Assembly: GCA_030827135.1 (NCBI GenBank)
Contig: JAURFE010000001.1
Span: forward strand, 90,569 to 154,568
Source: Vicinamibacterales bacterium
Lineage (GTDB): Bacteria; Acidobacteriota; Vicinamibacteria; Vicinamibacterales; SCN-69-37
DNA length: 64,000 nucleotides
Direction of reading: 5' to 3'
Of the stretch, positions 42,086 through 50,874 are shown one piece after another. The notes beneath the pieces are model-generated. The model made no database searches. It was not told the DNA's origin and saw only the letters and a list, made by a program, of their open reading frames with translations. Numbering within the stretch: position 1 is the stretch's first letter; the number at the start of each line of letters is the position of its first letter. The position numbers were made by a program, and so were the translations under genes.

Positions 42086-44365
42086 CTACGAAGTGGAATA
42101 GGGGTCTACGTCCACCACAGTCTTGCGCCGCAAGTCGGGGCGCTGATCCAGTGCGTGTTCGATGGCGTCGCGCATGGCGCGGCGATGGGCGCCCTTGAGG
42201 AAGAACTGCGCGCGGTACTCGTCCTTGATCTTCGACAGTGGCGCCGGCGCCGGGCCGAGCACCGTGGCGCGTGCGCCGGCCTGCCGGGTCAACGTGACCA
42301 GCGCATTCGCATCGTCGAGCGCCTTGCCCAGTGACGTGCCGCGAACCACGACGTTGATCAGGCCGATTGTCGGCGGATATCGCATGCGCGTGCGGAAGTC
42401 GATCTCCTGCGCATAAAACGCGGCGTAGTCCTGCGCGGCGGCGGCCTTCACGCTGTAGTGATCCGGATACAGGGTCTGCACAATCGCCTCGCCCGGAATG
42501 TCGCCGCGTCCCGCGCGCCCGACGACCTGCGTCAGCAACTGGAAGGTGCGCTCCGCCGCGCGGAAATCAGCGACGCCAAGGCCGACATCCGCCGACACCA
42601 CGCCGACCAGCGTCACCGACGGAAAATCGTGGCCCTTCGCGATCATCTGCGTGCCGACCAGAATATCCACCTCGCCTTTGGCCACGGCCGTCAGCACCTT
42701 CGCGATCGCACCGCGCCGCCGGATCGTGTCTCGATCCACGCGCACGATCCGCGCCCCTGGAAACCGGGCGCGCACATCCGCTTCCACACGCTCGGTGCCG
42801 AAGCCCGACTGTTCAAGAAACTCGCCCCCGCACGTGCCGCACGCCTTCGGGATGCCCGACGCGTAGTTGCAGTAGTGGCACCGCACTTTGCGCGCGGTCC
42901 GGTGGTAGGTCAACGTCACCGAACAATGGGGACATTCCATCGTGGCGGCACATTGACGGCAGAAGACCACGGTGGCGAAGCCGCGCCGATTCAGGAGAAT
43001 CATCGACTGTTCCCCGCGCGACAACCGCAGTTCCAGCGCGTCCCACAGTGCCTGACTGATCATCACGTCGGCGCCATGCGCAGCGAACTCCTGGCGCATG
43101 TCCACCAGCCGGACCTCGGCCAGCGGTTTGTTCCAGACGCGCTGAGTCAAGGTCAGGTGGTCGTAGCGTCCCGCTGCCGCATTGGCCGCCGACTCCAGCG
43201 ACGGCGTCGCGCTGCCGAGCACCACCACCGCGCCTTCCATGCGGCCGCGCACAACGGCCACATCACGGCCCTGATACCGAGGCGCGTCTTCCTGCTTGTA
43301 GGCATGGTCATGTTCTTCGTCGACGATGATCAGCCCGACGCGATCGAGCGGCGCAAACACCGCAGATCTTGTGCCGATGACGACATCCACTTCACCCCGC
43401 CGGATGCGATGCCACTGATCGTGCCGCTCGCCGTCGGACAGGCCGCTGTGTTGAATGGTGACCCGGCGTCCGAAACGCGCGCGGAACAACCCTGCCAGCG
43501 CCGGCGTCAGCGCGATCTCCGGCACCAGCACCAGCACGCGTCGTCCCCGCCGAAGCACAAGATCCGCAAGACGCAGATACAGCTCGGTCTTGCCGCTGCC
43601 GGTGACACCCTGCAACAGCATCGTCCTGAACAGCCCGGTGATCACGGCTTCCTCGAGATGGCGGTACGCGTGGGCCTGCTCCGGCGTGAGTTCGCGGCCT
43701 TCCGGCGTCGTCCCGTCGAGCGTCCACTGCGTGCGATCGGCGCCACCGACCGCTTCGAACGGATCGCGTTCCACGATCTCGTCGTGAATCGTGACCAGGC
43801 CCGCGCGCTCGAGGCTGCGCACCGTGGCGAGACTGACGCCCGAGCGCCTGAGCGCCGACAACGGCACCCCCTCCGGCGTCTGCTGCAACAGGTCAGCTGC
43901 CACGCGTTGTTTGTCGCCTCGGAGCAATGTCTTTCGGGGCAGCGGGGCGTTAGCCCTTGTGTCCCCCCGAGGGCTGGAGCCCTCGGGCTCCATTTCGGTT
44001 TTCCACTGGGCCACCGGCACCCGGCGGAATGCGGACGCATCGCCGGTGCGCGCCCTGGGCGGCATGGCGTTGAGCAGCGCATCGCCGGGACCGGCGGCGT
44101 AGTACTCGGCGACCCATAACGCGAGGGCGACGACGGTTTCAGGGAGAAACGCATCGGTGTCGATGACCTCGATGATGTCTTTGAGCGTGCCGCTGTCGGG
44201 CGGCGCGACGGCAGCCTCAATGACGCAGCCGGTGACGGCGCGTGTGCCGAGCGGCACCGTGACGCGGGCGCCGCGCACGGGCAGCGGGAGCGACTCGGGC
44301 ACCCGGTACGTCAACCGTCCCAGACCGGGGACGGGCACCCCGACTGACACACAGCGCGCGGCCAT
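42086..44365 (-). CDS. priA: Primosomal helicase PriA
   Basis: 3'-5' helicase that restarts stalled replication forks by loading the replicative helicase. The 759 residues have the N-terminal DNA-binding domain (VPVPGLGRLTYRVPESL) and Walker A GVTGSGKTELYL. DEEH lies in IIVDEEHDHAYKQED. Four Cys pairs bind two zinc ions (CRQC, CPHC, CHYC, CGTC). Residues about 114-148 (EPEGSSPRGDTRANAPLPRK and flanks) are an unusual hydrophilic insert encoded by a REP-like hairpin. It is the last gene of the long ugd-priA unit. Confidence 0.95.
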   Translation of the reverse strand: MAARCVSVGVPVPGLGRLTYRVPESLPLPVRGARVTVPLGTRAVTGCVIEAAVAPPDSGTLKDIIEVIDTDAFLPETVVALALWVAEYYAAGPGDALLNAMPPRARTGDASAFRRVPVAQWKTEMEPEGSSPRGDTRANAPLPRKTLLRGDKQRVAADLLQQTPEGVPLSALRRSGVSLATVRSLERAGLVTIHDEIVERDPFEAVGGADRTQWTLDGTTPEGRELTPEQAHAYRHLEEAVITGLFRTMLLQGVTGSGKTELYLRLADLVLRRGRRVLVLVPEIALTPALAGLFRARFGRRVTIQHSGLSDGERHDQWHRIRRGEVDVVIGTRSAVFAPLDRVGLIIVDEEHDHAYKQEDAPRYQGRDVAVVRGRMEGAVVVLGSATPSLESAANAAAGRYDHLTLTQRVWNKPLAEVRLVDMRQEFAAHGADVMISQALWDALELRLSRGEQSMILLNRRGFATVVFCRQCAATMECPHCSVTLTYHRTARKVRCHYCNYASGIPKACGTCGGEFLEQSGFGTERVEADVRARFPGARIVRVDRDTIRRRGAIAKVLTAVAKGEVDILVGTQMIAKGHDFPSVTLVGVVSADVGLGVADFRAAERTFQLLTQVVGRAGRGDIPGEAIVQTLYPDHYSVKAAAAQDYAAFYAQEIDFRTRMRYPPTIGLINVVVRGTSLGKALDDANALVTLTRQAGARATVLGPAPAPLSKIKDEYRAQFFLKGAHRRAMRDAIEHALDQRPDLRRKTVVDVDPYSTS
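43945..43987. repeat. REP-like hairpin inside priA
   Basis: CCCGAGGGCT-GG-AGCCCTCGGG (43966-43987) is a perfect 10-bp stem, preceded by GGGC-GTTA-GCCC (43945-43956). It is translated in frame within priA. The stem has the same GGGCTNNAGCCC core as other dispersed palindromes of this kind. Confidence 0.75.
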
Positions 44366-44369
44366 CGGT

Positions 44370-45089
44370 TCAGGCGCCTTGAGTAAGGAGCGACTTGACC
44401 AGTTTCATGTCTTCCCAGACCTCACGCTTCCGATCAGGACTGCGCAACAGGTAGGCGGGATGAAACGTGGGGATCAGAATCGCACCGCGGTAGTCATGTT
44501 GTCTTCCGCGGATGCGCGAGATGGGCACGTCGGTCTTGAGCAACGTGTGTGCGGCGTGTGTGCCCAGCGCCACAATCACCCGCGGCTTGATCAAGTCGAT
44601 CTGCCGGAACAAAAACGGCTCACACGTCGCCACTTCGTCCGGCTCCGGGTTGCGGTTCGCGGGCGGCCGGCACTTGATGACGTTCGCGATGTACACGTCC
44701 TCGCGCTTCAGATCGATCGCTTCGATGATCTTCGTCAGCAACTGCCCTGCCTTGCCCACAAACGGCAGGCCCTGTTCGTCCTCGTCGGCCCCAGGCGCCT
44801 CCCCCACAAACATCAGCTCGGCCTTCGGATTCCCGGAGCCAAACACGATGCGCTGCCGGCCCAGCGTGTGCAGCTTGCAGCGGGTGCAGTCACCGATATC
44901 GATGCGGATGGCATCAAGATCAGTGTCCGTGCTCGGTGCTGGTGCTTCGTGCTCGGTGCTGGGGGGTGAGTGCGTCTCGCCCGATCCTGAGTGCGCGCGC
45001 TCGCGCCAGACGGGATTGGTGGTCACACCGGCGACGCCGAGATCGCGGTAGTACTTCAGGTGTTCGCGGAGGTCGTCGCGTCCGCTCAT
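44370..45089 (-). CDS. udg: Family 4 uracil-DNA glycosylase (Fe-S cluster type)
   Basis: Removes uracil from DNA. The 239 residues have Cys68-x2-Cys71, Cys140 and Cys156, the four cluster ligands of family 4. Motif A is [12 protein letters not shown] (residues 96-107) and motif B HPAYLLR. Residues about 32-58 are a Ser/Thr/Glu/Pro-rich linker encoded in part by a heptamer repeat; the N-terminal helix before it ([18 protein letters not shown]) is common in this group. The ATG overlaps the coaBC stop. Confidence 0.93.
   Translation of the reverse strand: MSGRDDLREHLKYYRDLGVAGVTTNPVWRERAHSGSGETHSPPSTEHEAPAPSTDTDLDAIRIDIGDCTRCKLHTLGRQRIVFGSGNPKAELMFVGEAPGADEDEQGLPFVGKAGQLLTKIIEAIDLKREDVYIANVIKCRPPANRNPEPDEVATCEPFLFRQIDLIKPRVIVALGTHAAHTLLKTDVPISRIRGRQHDYRGAILIPTFHPAYLLRSPDRKREVWEDMKLVKSLLTQGA
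44929..44962. repeat. GTGCTCG-type heptamer repeat inside the udg linker
   Basis: GTGCTCG, GTGCTG, GTGCTTC, GTGCTCG and GTGCTGG in direct succession (one unit is six bases). The block codes for the linker between the N-terminal helix and the glycosylase domain. Confidence 0.8.
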
Positions 45090-46318
45090 GCGTGCACCGG
45101 AGCTGGTGCGGCCGCGAGCAGGCCTTCGACGCGATCAACAATGGCTGCGGCCGCCGCGTCCTTCGACTGCAGCGGCAGGGCCTCGGCGCCGGCGGCGTCC
45201 ACAAGTGTGATCTGGTTGGTGTCCACGTCGAACCCGCTGCCCTCTGCGGACACATCGTTTGCCACGATGAGGTCCACCCGTTTGGTGTCACGTTTGCGTG
45301 ATGCGCGAGCCACGGGATCCCCGGTCTCGGCCGCAAAGCCGACGAGCACGGGACGCGTCGCGGATCCGCGTGCCGCGCCAAGTGCCGCGAGAATGTCCAC
45401 GGTGCGCTCCAGTTGCAGTGTCACGGCGCCGCTCTTCTCAATCTTGGTGCCGTGCGCGCCGCCTGCGGGCGTGTAGTCGGCGACGGCTGCCGCCATCACC
45501 ACCACGTCGGCGCCTTCAGCCGCACGCATCACGGCCGCGTGCATTTCCGCCGCCGACCGCACACGCGTGAGGGTGGTCACCATCGGTGGCTCCACCGACG
45601 TCGGACCGGCGATGAGGTGCACCTGCGCGCCGCGCCGCATCGCCTCCCGCGCCACGGCAAAACCCATCCGGCCGCTCGATCGGTTGCCGAGGTATCGGAC
45701 GGGGTCCAGGTCTTCCCGGGTCGGGCCGGCGGTCACGACCACGCGCAGCCCGGTGAGCGCAGCCGAAGGGCCCGCGGTGCGCGCACGCACCACACGATCC
45801 ACAGCCTCCGCAATGTCGGCGGGCTCCGCGAGGCGGCCCTTGCCGACCCAGCCGCACGCCAGATACCCCTCGCCGGGTTCGACGAAGGTGGTGCCACGCG
45901 CCGCAAGTGTGGCGAGGTTGTCGCGCACAGCCGGGTGCTCCCACATCACGGTATTCATCGCGGGCGCCAGCACCAGGGGGGCGCGTGTCGCAAGATACAG
46001 CGCACTCAGGAAGTCGTCGCCCAGACCGAGGGCGAACTTGGCGATGACATTGGCCGTGGCGGGTGCCACCACCAGCGCCTGCATGTCGGAGGCCAGGGCA
46101 ATGTGTTCGATGCTGGCGTTCATCCCCGGCGCGAACTGGCCGGTGATGACGGGGCGCCGTGTGATGGCCTCGAACGTGAGGGGACCGACGAACCGGCGCG
46201 CGTTGCGCGTCATGATCGCCTGCACGTCGTAGCCCCGCTTCTGCAGCAGACGCGCGAGTTCGACCGACTTGTACGCGCCGATGCCGCCCGAAACGCCGAG
46301 CCCAATCAGAGGCGCCAT
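45086..46318 (-). CDS. coaBC: Bifunctional phosphopantothenoylcysteine decarboxylase / phosphopantothenate-cysteine ligase
   Basis: Two steps of coenzyme A synthesis in one 410-residue protein. The CoaC flavoprotein half has [11 protein letters not shown], the active His in [16 protein letters not shown] and the Cys in [12 protein letters not shown]. The CoaB half starts near residue 190 with [20 protein letters not shown] and has [10 protein letters not shown]. It follows rpoZ by 9 bases and overlaps udg by four. Confidence 0.96.
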   Translation of the reverse strand: MAPLIGLGVSGGIGAYKSVELARLLQKRGYDVQAIMTRNARRFVGPLTFEAITRRPVITGQFAPGMNASIEHIALASDMQALVVAPATANVIAKFALGLGDDFLSALYLATRAPLVLAPAMNTVMWEHPAVRDNLATLAARGTTFVEPGEGYLACGWVGKGRLAEPADIAEAVDRVVRARTAGPSAALTGLRVVVTAGPTREDLDPVRYLGNRSSGRMGFAVAREAMRRGAQVHLIAGPTSVEPPMVTTLTRVRSAAEMHAAVMRAAEGADVVVMAAAVADYTPAGGAHGTKIEKSGAVTLQLERTVDILAALGAARGSATRPVLVGFAAETGDPVARASRKRDTKRVDLIVANDVSAEGSGFDVDTNQITLVDAAGAEALPLQSKDAAAAAIVDRVEGLLAAAPAPVHA

Positions 46319-46327
46319 GGCGGGACG

Positions 46328-46561
46328 TTATTTGTCGGTCACGGCAGGATCAGCCGGCGTCAGGTCGTCGTCCGGACCGTCCACGTTGTCCACACGGGCG
46401 ACCACGCCCGCGGCCACTTCCTGTTGCGCGCGACGCGCCGGCTGCATGGAGCCTTCGATCTTCGGCAGGCAGCCGCGCAGCAGCTGGTGCGCACGCGCCG
46501 ACGCGATGGACACAAATTCAAAGCGGCTCTCGGGGTTGTTGATCTTCGGTGAGTCAGTCAT
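46328..46561 (-). CDS. rpoZ: RNA polymerase omega subunit
   Basis: Small subunit that helps fold and assemble the beta' subunit. The 77 residues contain RFEFVSIASARAHQLLRGC and then KPARRAQQEV-type QPARRAQQEVAAG, the conserved core. It lies in the common order gmk-rpoZ-coaBC, 15 bases behind gmk. Confidence 0.92.
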   Translation of the reverse strand: MTDSPKINNPESRFEFVSIASARAHQLLRGCLPKIEGSMQPARRAQQEVAAGVVARVDNVDGPDDDLTPADPAVTDK

Positions 46562-46576
46562 ACGGCCCTTCTTCCT

Positions 46577-47197
46577 CTAAAACGAGTCGATAATCGGCTG
46601 GATTGCGGCACGACGACGCGCGAGTTTCGCGCGTTCCGCCATCACAATACCCGCCAGTTCTCCCACGCAGCGCTCCATCACGTCGTTCACGACCACATAG
46701 TCGTAGGCGTCCACCGCGGACACCTCCTGCCGTGCGGTCGCGAGACGCCGCGCCATCGCGGCTTCCGGATCGCGGCTGCGTTTGCGCAGGCGCTCCTCCA
46801 GCACGGCGAACGACGGCGGCAGCATGAACACGGCCACCGTGTCGGGTCGTGCCGCGCGGACCTGCCGCGCGCCCTGGACGTCAATCACGAGAATCAGATC
46901 TTCGCCCGCGGCCAGCCGGGCCTCGGTGTCGCGCCGGCTGGTGCCGTAGTAGTTGCCGAACACATCGGCCCACTCCAGAAAACCGCCCGCCGCCACCTCG
47001 GCTTCGAACGTCTCCCGGCTCACAAAATTATAGTCGACCCCGTCGGTTTCCCCCTCACGCCGAGGCCTGGAGGTGTACGACCGCGACATCCGCAGGCCGG
47101 GCACCAGTTGCACGAGCTGCTCCACCACGGTGGTCTTGCCCGTCGCACTGGGGGCGGACACCACAAACAACAGGCCTGGCGTCGGGTTATTCGACAT
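46577..47197 (-). CDS. gmk: Guanylate kinase
   Basis: Phosphorylates GMP to GDP. The 206 residues have the P-loop SAPSATGKTTV, GMP-binding SYTSRPRREGE and VDYNFVSRETFE, ILVIDVQGARQVR, and the lid RLRKRSRDPE. It overlaps the yicC-like gene upstream by 11 bases. Confidence 0.96.
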   Translation of the reverse strand: MSNNPTPGLLFVVSAPSATGKTTVVEQLVQLVPGLRMSRSYTSRPRREGETDGVDYNFVSRETFEAEVAAGGFLEWADVFGNYYGTSRRDTEARLAAGEDLILVIDVQGARQVRAARPDTVAVFMLPPSFAVLEERLRKRSRDPEAAMARRLATARQEVSAVDAYDYVVVNDVMERCVGELAGIVMAERAKLARRRAAIQPIIDSF

Positions 47198-48071
47198 TCT
47201 GCACCTGCTCCTTCACCCGCTCGAGTTCGGCCTTGGCCGAGACCACGAGTTCGGTGACGGCCAACCCCTCGGCCTTGGACCCGATGGTATTGATTTCGCG
47301 ATTCATCTCCTGCACCAGGAAATCCAGCTTCCGACCACACGGTTCCGGCCCGTCCGCCAGGGCGCGCCAGTGGTCCACATGGCCGCGCATCCGCGAGATC
47401 TCCTCGTGCACGTCCGACCGGGCGACAAACCGGACCAGTTCCTGCGACATCGCCACGGGGTCGCCCTGCAGGTCGGCCGGCATCGCCGCAAGACGTTCGC
47501 GCAACCGCGCCTCCAAAGCCGCCTGCCCGGCCGCGGCGCCTGCCTCCACGGTATCCACAAACACCAGCAGCGTCTTCACCCGCCGATCGAGATCGGCGGC
47601 GAGGAATCGCCCTTCGGTCTCGCGCATCACGACCAGCGCGTCCAGCGCCTCGGCCACTGCCGCCTCAACCACGGCGCTCGCCGCGCCGGGCACCTCGCTG
47701 GCCGCGGCCAGCCGGATCTCCAGCGCGTGTGGAATCCGCAGCAGGTCCGACGCCGTCAGTCCGCCACTCACCAGGCCCTTCGCGCGCGCCGCATCCACCA
47801 CCGCCTGCACCTGACTCACGAGGGCTTCGTTCAGCGACACCTCGCGCGTCGGCTCGGTGGTGTCGTCACACGCCACCGCGATCTCCACGCGCCCTCGCGT
47901 GAGGCGCTGCTGGATCAGCCCCTTGATCCGGCTCTCCAGACCCGCCAGCGCCGACGGCGCCTTGACCTGCATGTCCAGAAACCGGTGATTCACTGATTTC
48001 ACCGTCACACCCACCGAGACGCCGTCCGTCTCGCGGCTGACCGAGGCAAATCCAGTCATTGAGCGAATCAC
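47187..48071 (-). CDS. YicC family protein (stress-linked RNase family)
   Basis: A 294-residue YicC-like protein with the family start MIRSMTGFASVSRE, KSVNHRFLDMQVKAP and C-terminal GRKLDFLVQEMNREINTIGSKA. YicC proteins have been described as endoribonucleases and commonly sit next to gmk, as here. It overlaps both the exporter gene and gmk. Confidence 0.9.
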   Translation of the reverse strand: MIRSMTGFASVSRETDGVSVGVTVKSVNHRFLDMQVKAPSALAGLESRIKGLIQQRLTRGRVEIAVACDDTTEPTREVSLNEALVSQVQAVVDAARAKGLVSGGLTASDLLRIPHALEIRLAAASEVPGAASAVVEAAVAEALDALVVMRETEGRFLAADLDRRVKTLLVFVDTVEAGAAAGQAALEARLRERLAAMPADLQGDPVAMSQELVRFVARSDVHEEISRMRGHVDHWRALADGPEPCGRKLDFLVQEMNREINTIGSKAEGLAVTELVVSAKAELERVKEQVQNVE

Positions 48072-49819
48072 GAGGCGGTCCCTTCCGGCCGATCATCCAG
48101 CATCTGCATGGCGTGCAGCCGCGCATAGACGCCACCGGGGCGGTCGACAAGCGCCTCATGGCTCCCCACTTCGGCCACCGCGCCGTTGTCGAGCGCGATA
48201 ATCAGATCGGCGTTGCGAACGGTCGACAGCCGATGGGCGATCACGAAGGTTGTGCGGTTGCGCATCAGATTCACGAGTGCGTCCTGCACCAGCTGCTCCG
48301 ACTCGGAGTCGAGCGCCGACGTCGCCTCGTCCAGAATCAGCAGCGGCGCGTTGGTCAGCAACGCGCGGGCAATCGCGAGGCGCTGCCGCTGTCCGCCGGA
48401 CAGGCGCTGTCCGCGCTCGCCGATGCGGGCGTCGTAGCCGCCCTCCAACTGCGTGATGAAGTCGTGGGCGTGCGCCGCCCGTGCGGCCGCCTCGATCTCC
48501 GCACGAGAAGCCGACGGCGCGCCGTAGGCGATATTGGCCGCCACCGTCTCGTCAAACAGCACGGTCTCCTGCGTGACGAGCGCAATCTGATCACGCAACG
48601 ACGCCAGCGTGACATCGCGGATATCCACACCGTCCATGAACACGCCCCCCTCGGTCACGTCATAAAACCGCGGAATCAGATTCACCAGCGTCGTCTTGCC
48701 GGCACCGCTGTGCCCGACGATGGCCACGACCTGTCCGGCTTTCACCGAGAACGAGACGTGCCGAAGCACCGGCGCGTCAGGACGGTCCTCATAGGAAAAG
48801 CCGACATCCCGAAACTCGACGCCCTCGCGCACACGCTCCAACGCGCGGGCCCCCGGCCGTTCGGTGACCTCGGTGTGCGTGTCGAGCATCGTGAAGATGC
48901 GCGCCGCAGCTGCAATCGCCTGCTGCAGGCCGGCATTGACGCGGCTCAATTTCTTGATCGGCGCGTACATCATGAACGCCGCCGCCAGAAAGGACGTGAA
49001 CTCGCCGGGCGTCAGCGTCCCCGCCGCGATCTTCTGCGCCGCGTAATACAGTGCGCCCGCCGCCGCGACGCCGCCCAGGAATTCCATCAGGGGGGGCAAC
49101 GACGCCATCGCCGACGTGATGCGCATGTTCGTGCGATACAGCGCCGCTCCCGCGGCACGGAACCGCTGCACTTCACGCGTTTCGGCGCGGAACGCCTTGA
49201 CGATGCGGTGCCCCGTCAGCCCCTCCGTGGCCAGATGGGCCAGATGTTCCTGGTGTTCCTGGCTGCGCGTCGTCGTCTTCCGGACCCGCTGGCCCAGACG
49301 GACGAGGGGATACACGACCAGCGGCACAACGGCGATGCAAATCACGGCGAGGTTGGCGTCGAGGTAGAACAGGTAGCCGGCCAGCGCGACCACCGTCAGC
49401 GACTCCCGCACCAGATCGGCAATCGTCTCCGAGGCCGCCGACTGGATCTGGTTGACGTCATTGGTGATGCGCGACATCAACTGCCCCGACGTCCACTTCG
49501 AAAAAAACGCGGCTGACTGATTCAGGATGTGGGCAAACAACAGCGTCCGCAGATCACGGACGACCCGCTGCCCCACGTCGGTCATCAGAAACGACGACGC
49601 ATAGGTGCCGAGGCCCTTGATGAGATAGGTGCCGAGCAGGAGGAGGATGATGCGTTTGACGTTGACGGGGTCGGGCACCAGCACGCCGTCGATGATGTCC
49701 TTGACCAGCCGCGCCTGCCCCAGATTGCCGGCGGCGTAGACCGCCATGGCCAGCACGCCGAGGAGCATGCGCCCCCGGTAGGGCCGTGCATGGCCGAGCA
49801 GGCGGCGAAACTCGTTCAC
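48068..49819 (-). CDS. ABC exporter, MsbA-like lipid/polysaccharide precursor flippase
   Basis: A 583-residue half-exporter. Six N-terminal membrane helices (LLGVLAMAVYAAGNLGQARL, LLGTYLIKGLGTYASSFL and others) are fused to one ATPase with AIVGHSGAGKTT, Q-loop LVTQETVLFDE, signature LSGGQRQRLAIARALL and LILDEATSALDSESE. The GTG at 49819 overlaps the galE stop; the frame extends further upstream but only inside galE. It resembles MsbA, the lipid A-core flippase, and its place behind galE and ugd fits export of envelope glycans. The substrate is not proven. Confidence 0.88.
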   Translation of the reverse strand: MNEFRRLLGHARPYRGRMLLGVLAMAVYAAGNLGQARLVKDIIDGVLVPDPVNVKRIILLLLGTYLIKGLGTYASSFLMTDVGQRVVRDLRTLLFAHILNQSAAFFSKWTSGQLMSRITNDVNQIQSAASETIADLVRESLTVVALAGYLFYLDANLAVICIAVVPLVVYPLVRLGQRVRKTTTRSQEHQEHLAHLATEGLTGHRIVKAFRAETREVQRFRAAGAALYRTNMRITSAMASLPPLMEFLGGVAAAGALYYAAQKIAAGTLTPGEFTSFLAAAFMMYAPIKKLSRVNAGLQQAIAAAARIFTMLDTHTEVTERPGARALERVREGVEFRDVGFSYEDRPDAPVLRHVSFSVKAGQVVAIVGHSGAGKTTLVNLIPRFYDVTEGGVFMDGVDIRDVTLASLRDQIALVTQETVLFDETVAANIAYGAPSASRAEIEAAARAAHAHDFITQLEGGYDARIGERGQRLSGGQRQRLAIARALLTNAPLLILDEATSALDSESEQLVQDALVNLMRNRTTFVIAHRLSTVRNADLIIALDNGAVAEVGSHEALVDRPGGVYARLHAMQMLDDRPEGTAS

Positions 49820-50874
49820 GCGCGGGTCCTGTAACCCTGGGGATGGCGCGTGTGCCACTGCCACGCGGTTCGGACGATTGTCTCCAGCGCGCCGCGGGTG
49901 GGCGCCCACCCGAGTTCGGTGCGCGCTTTCTGACTCGACGCGACAAGGCGCGCCGGATCGCCGGCGCGACGTGGGGCCATGACATGCGGCACGGGACGGC
50001 CGGCCACGCGCGCCACCATCTCCACGACCTCGCGCACCGACACGCCGTCGCCCATGCCGAGATTGTAGGCGGCAGACGCGCCCCCGGCCAGCAGGCGTCG
50101 CAACCCCGCAACATGGGCGTCGGCCAGGTCGGACACGTGGACGAAGTCGCGGAGGCAGGTCCCGTCTGCCGTCGGATAGTCATCCCCGAAAATCCGCAGC
50201 GGGTCGCCCCCAAGGGCCGCGAGAATCGCCCTCGGAATCAGATGGTCCTCGGGGGTGTGGTCCTCCCCGATGAGCCCGCCGGGGTCCGCCCCGGCCGCAT
50301 TGAAATACCGAAAGATCACCGACGTCAATCCGGTCGCGCGCTCCAGATGCGCCAGCGCACGTTCCACCACGAGTTTGGTCTCGCCGTAGGGATTCATCGG
50401 CACCTGCGGGTGCGTCTCGTCGATCGGCGTGTGCTGCGGCTCCCCGAACGTCGCCGCGGTGGAGGAAAACACGAAGTGCCGGACCCCGCACGTGGCCATG
50501 GCCTCGAGCACGGTCAACGTCCCGGAGACGTTCGTCCGGTAGTACGCCGCCGGCTCCCGCATCGATTCGCCGACCGAGAGCCGGGCCGCGAAGTGCATGA
50601 CGGCGGCGGCGGCCGAGGCCCGCAGCGCCTGTGTCACCGCGGCGCCATCAGTGATGTCGCCCTGGACCAGCGTGAGGCGTCGGTCCGGAAAGACCGCCTG
50701 CAGACGGCCGACGGCCTCGGCGTGGCCGGCGGAGAGATTGTCGAAGACCCACACGTCGTGCCCCGCCGCGGCCAGGGCCTGCACGGCATGGCTACCGATG
50801 TAGCCGGCGCCCCCGGTGACGAGAACGTTAGGGGCGGCCAATCGAGCTGTACGTGAAACCGAAGCCGCGCACAT
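49816..50874 (-). CDS. galE: UDP-glucose 4-epimerase
   Basis: Interconverts UDP-glucose and UDP-galactose with bound NAD. The NAD loop is VLVTGGAGYIGSH, catalytic FSSTAATFG and YGETK (YxxxK), with FRYFNAAGADP and CLRDFVHVSDLA. It is 352 residues if started at the ATG 50874, which overlaps ugd by 47 bases; a TTG at 50841 would give a shorter protein starting nearer the NAD loop. No clear ribosome site separates them. Confidence 0.93.
   Translation of the reverse strand: MCAASVSRTARLAAPNVLVTGGAGYIGSHAVQALAAAGHDVWVFDNLSAGHAEAVGRLQAVFPDRRLTLVQGDITDGAAVTQALRASAAAAVMHFAARLSVGESMREPAAYYRTNVSGTLTVLEAMATCGVRHFVFSSTAATFGEPQHTPIDETHPQVPMNPYGETKLVVERALAHLERATGLTSVIFRYFNAAGADPGGLIGEDHTPEDHLIPRAILAALGGDPLRIFGDDYPTADGTCLRDFVHVSDLADAHVAGLRRLLAGGASAAYNLGMGDGVSVREVVEMVARVAGRPVPHVMAPRRAGDPARLVASSQKARTELGWAPTRGALETIVRTAWQWHTRHPQGYRTRA

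Noticed and set aside
42458-44119. 553-codon plus-strand frame antisense to priA
   Set aside because: High GC leaves long antisense frames open; the sequence is rich in Arg, His and Pro with no domain, while the minus strand encodes complete PriA.
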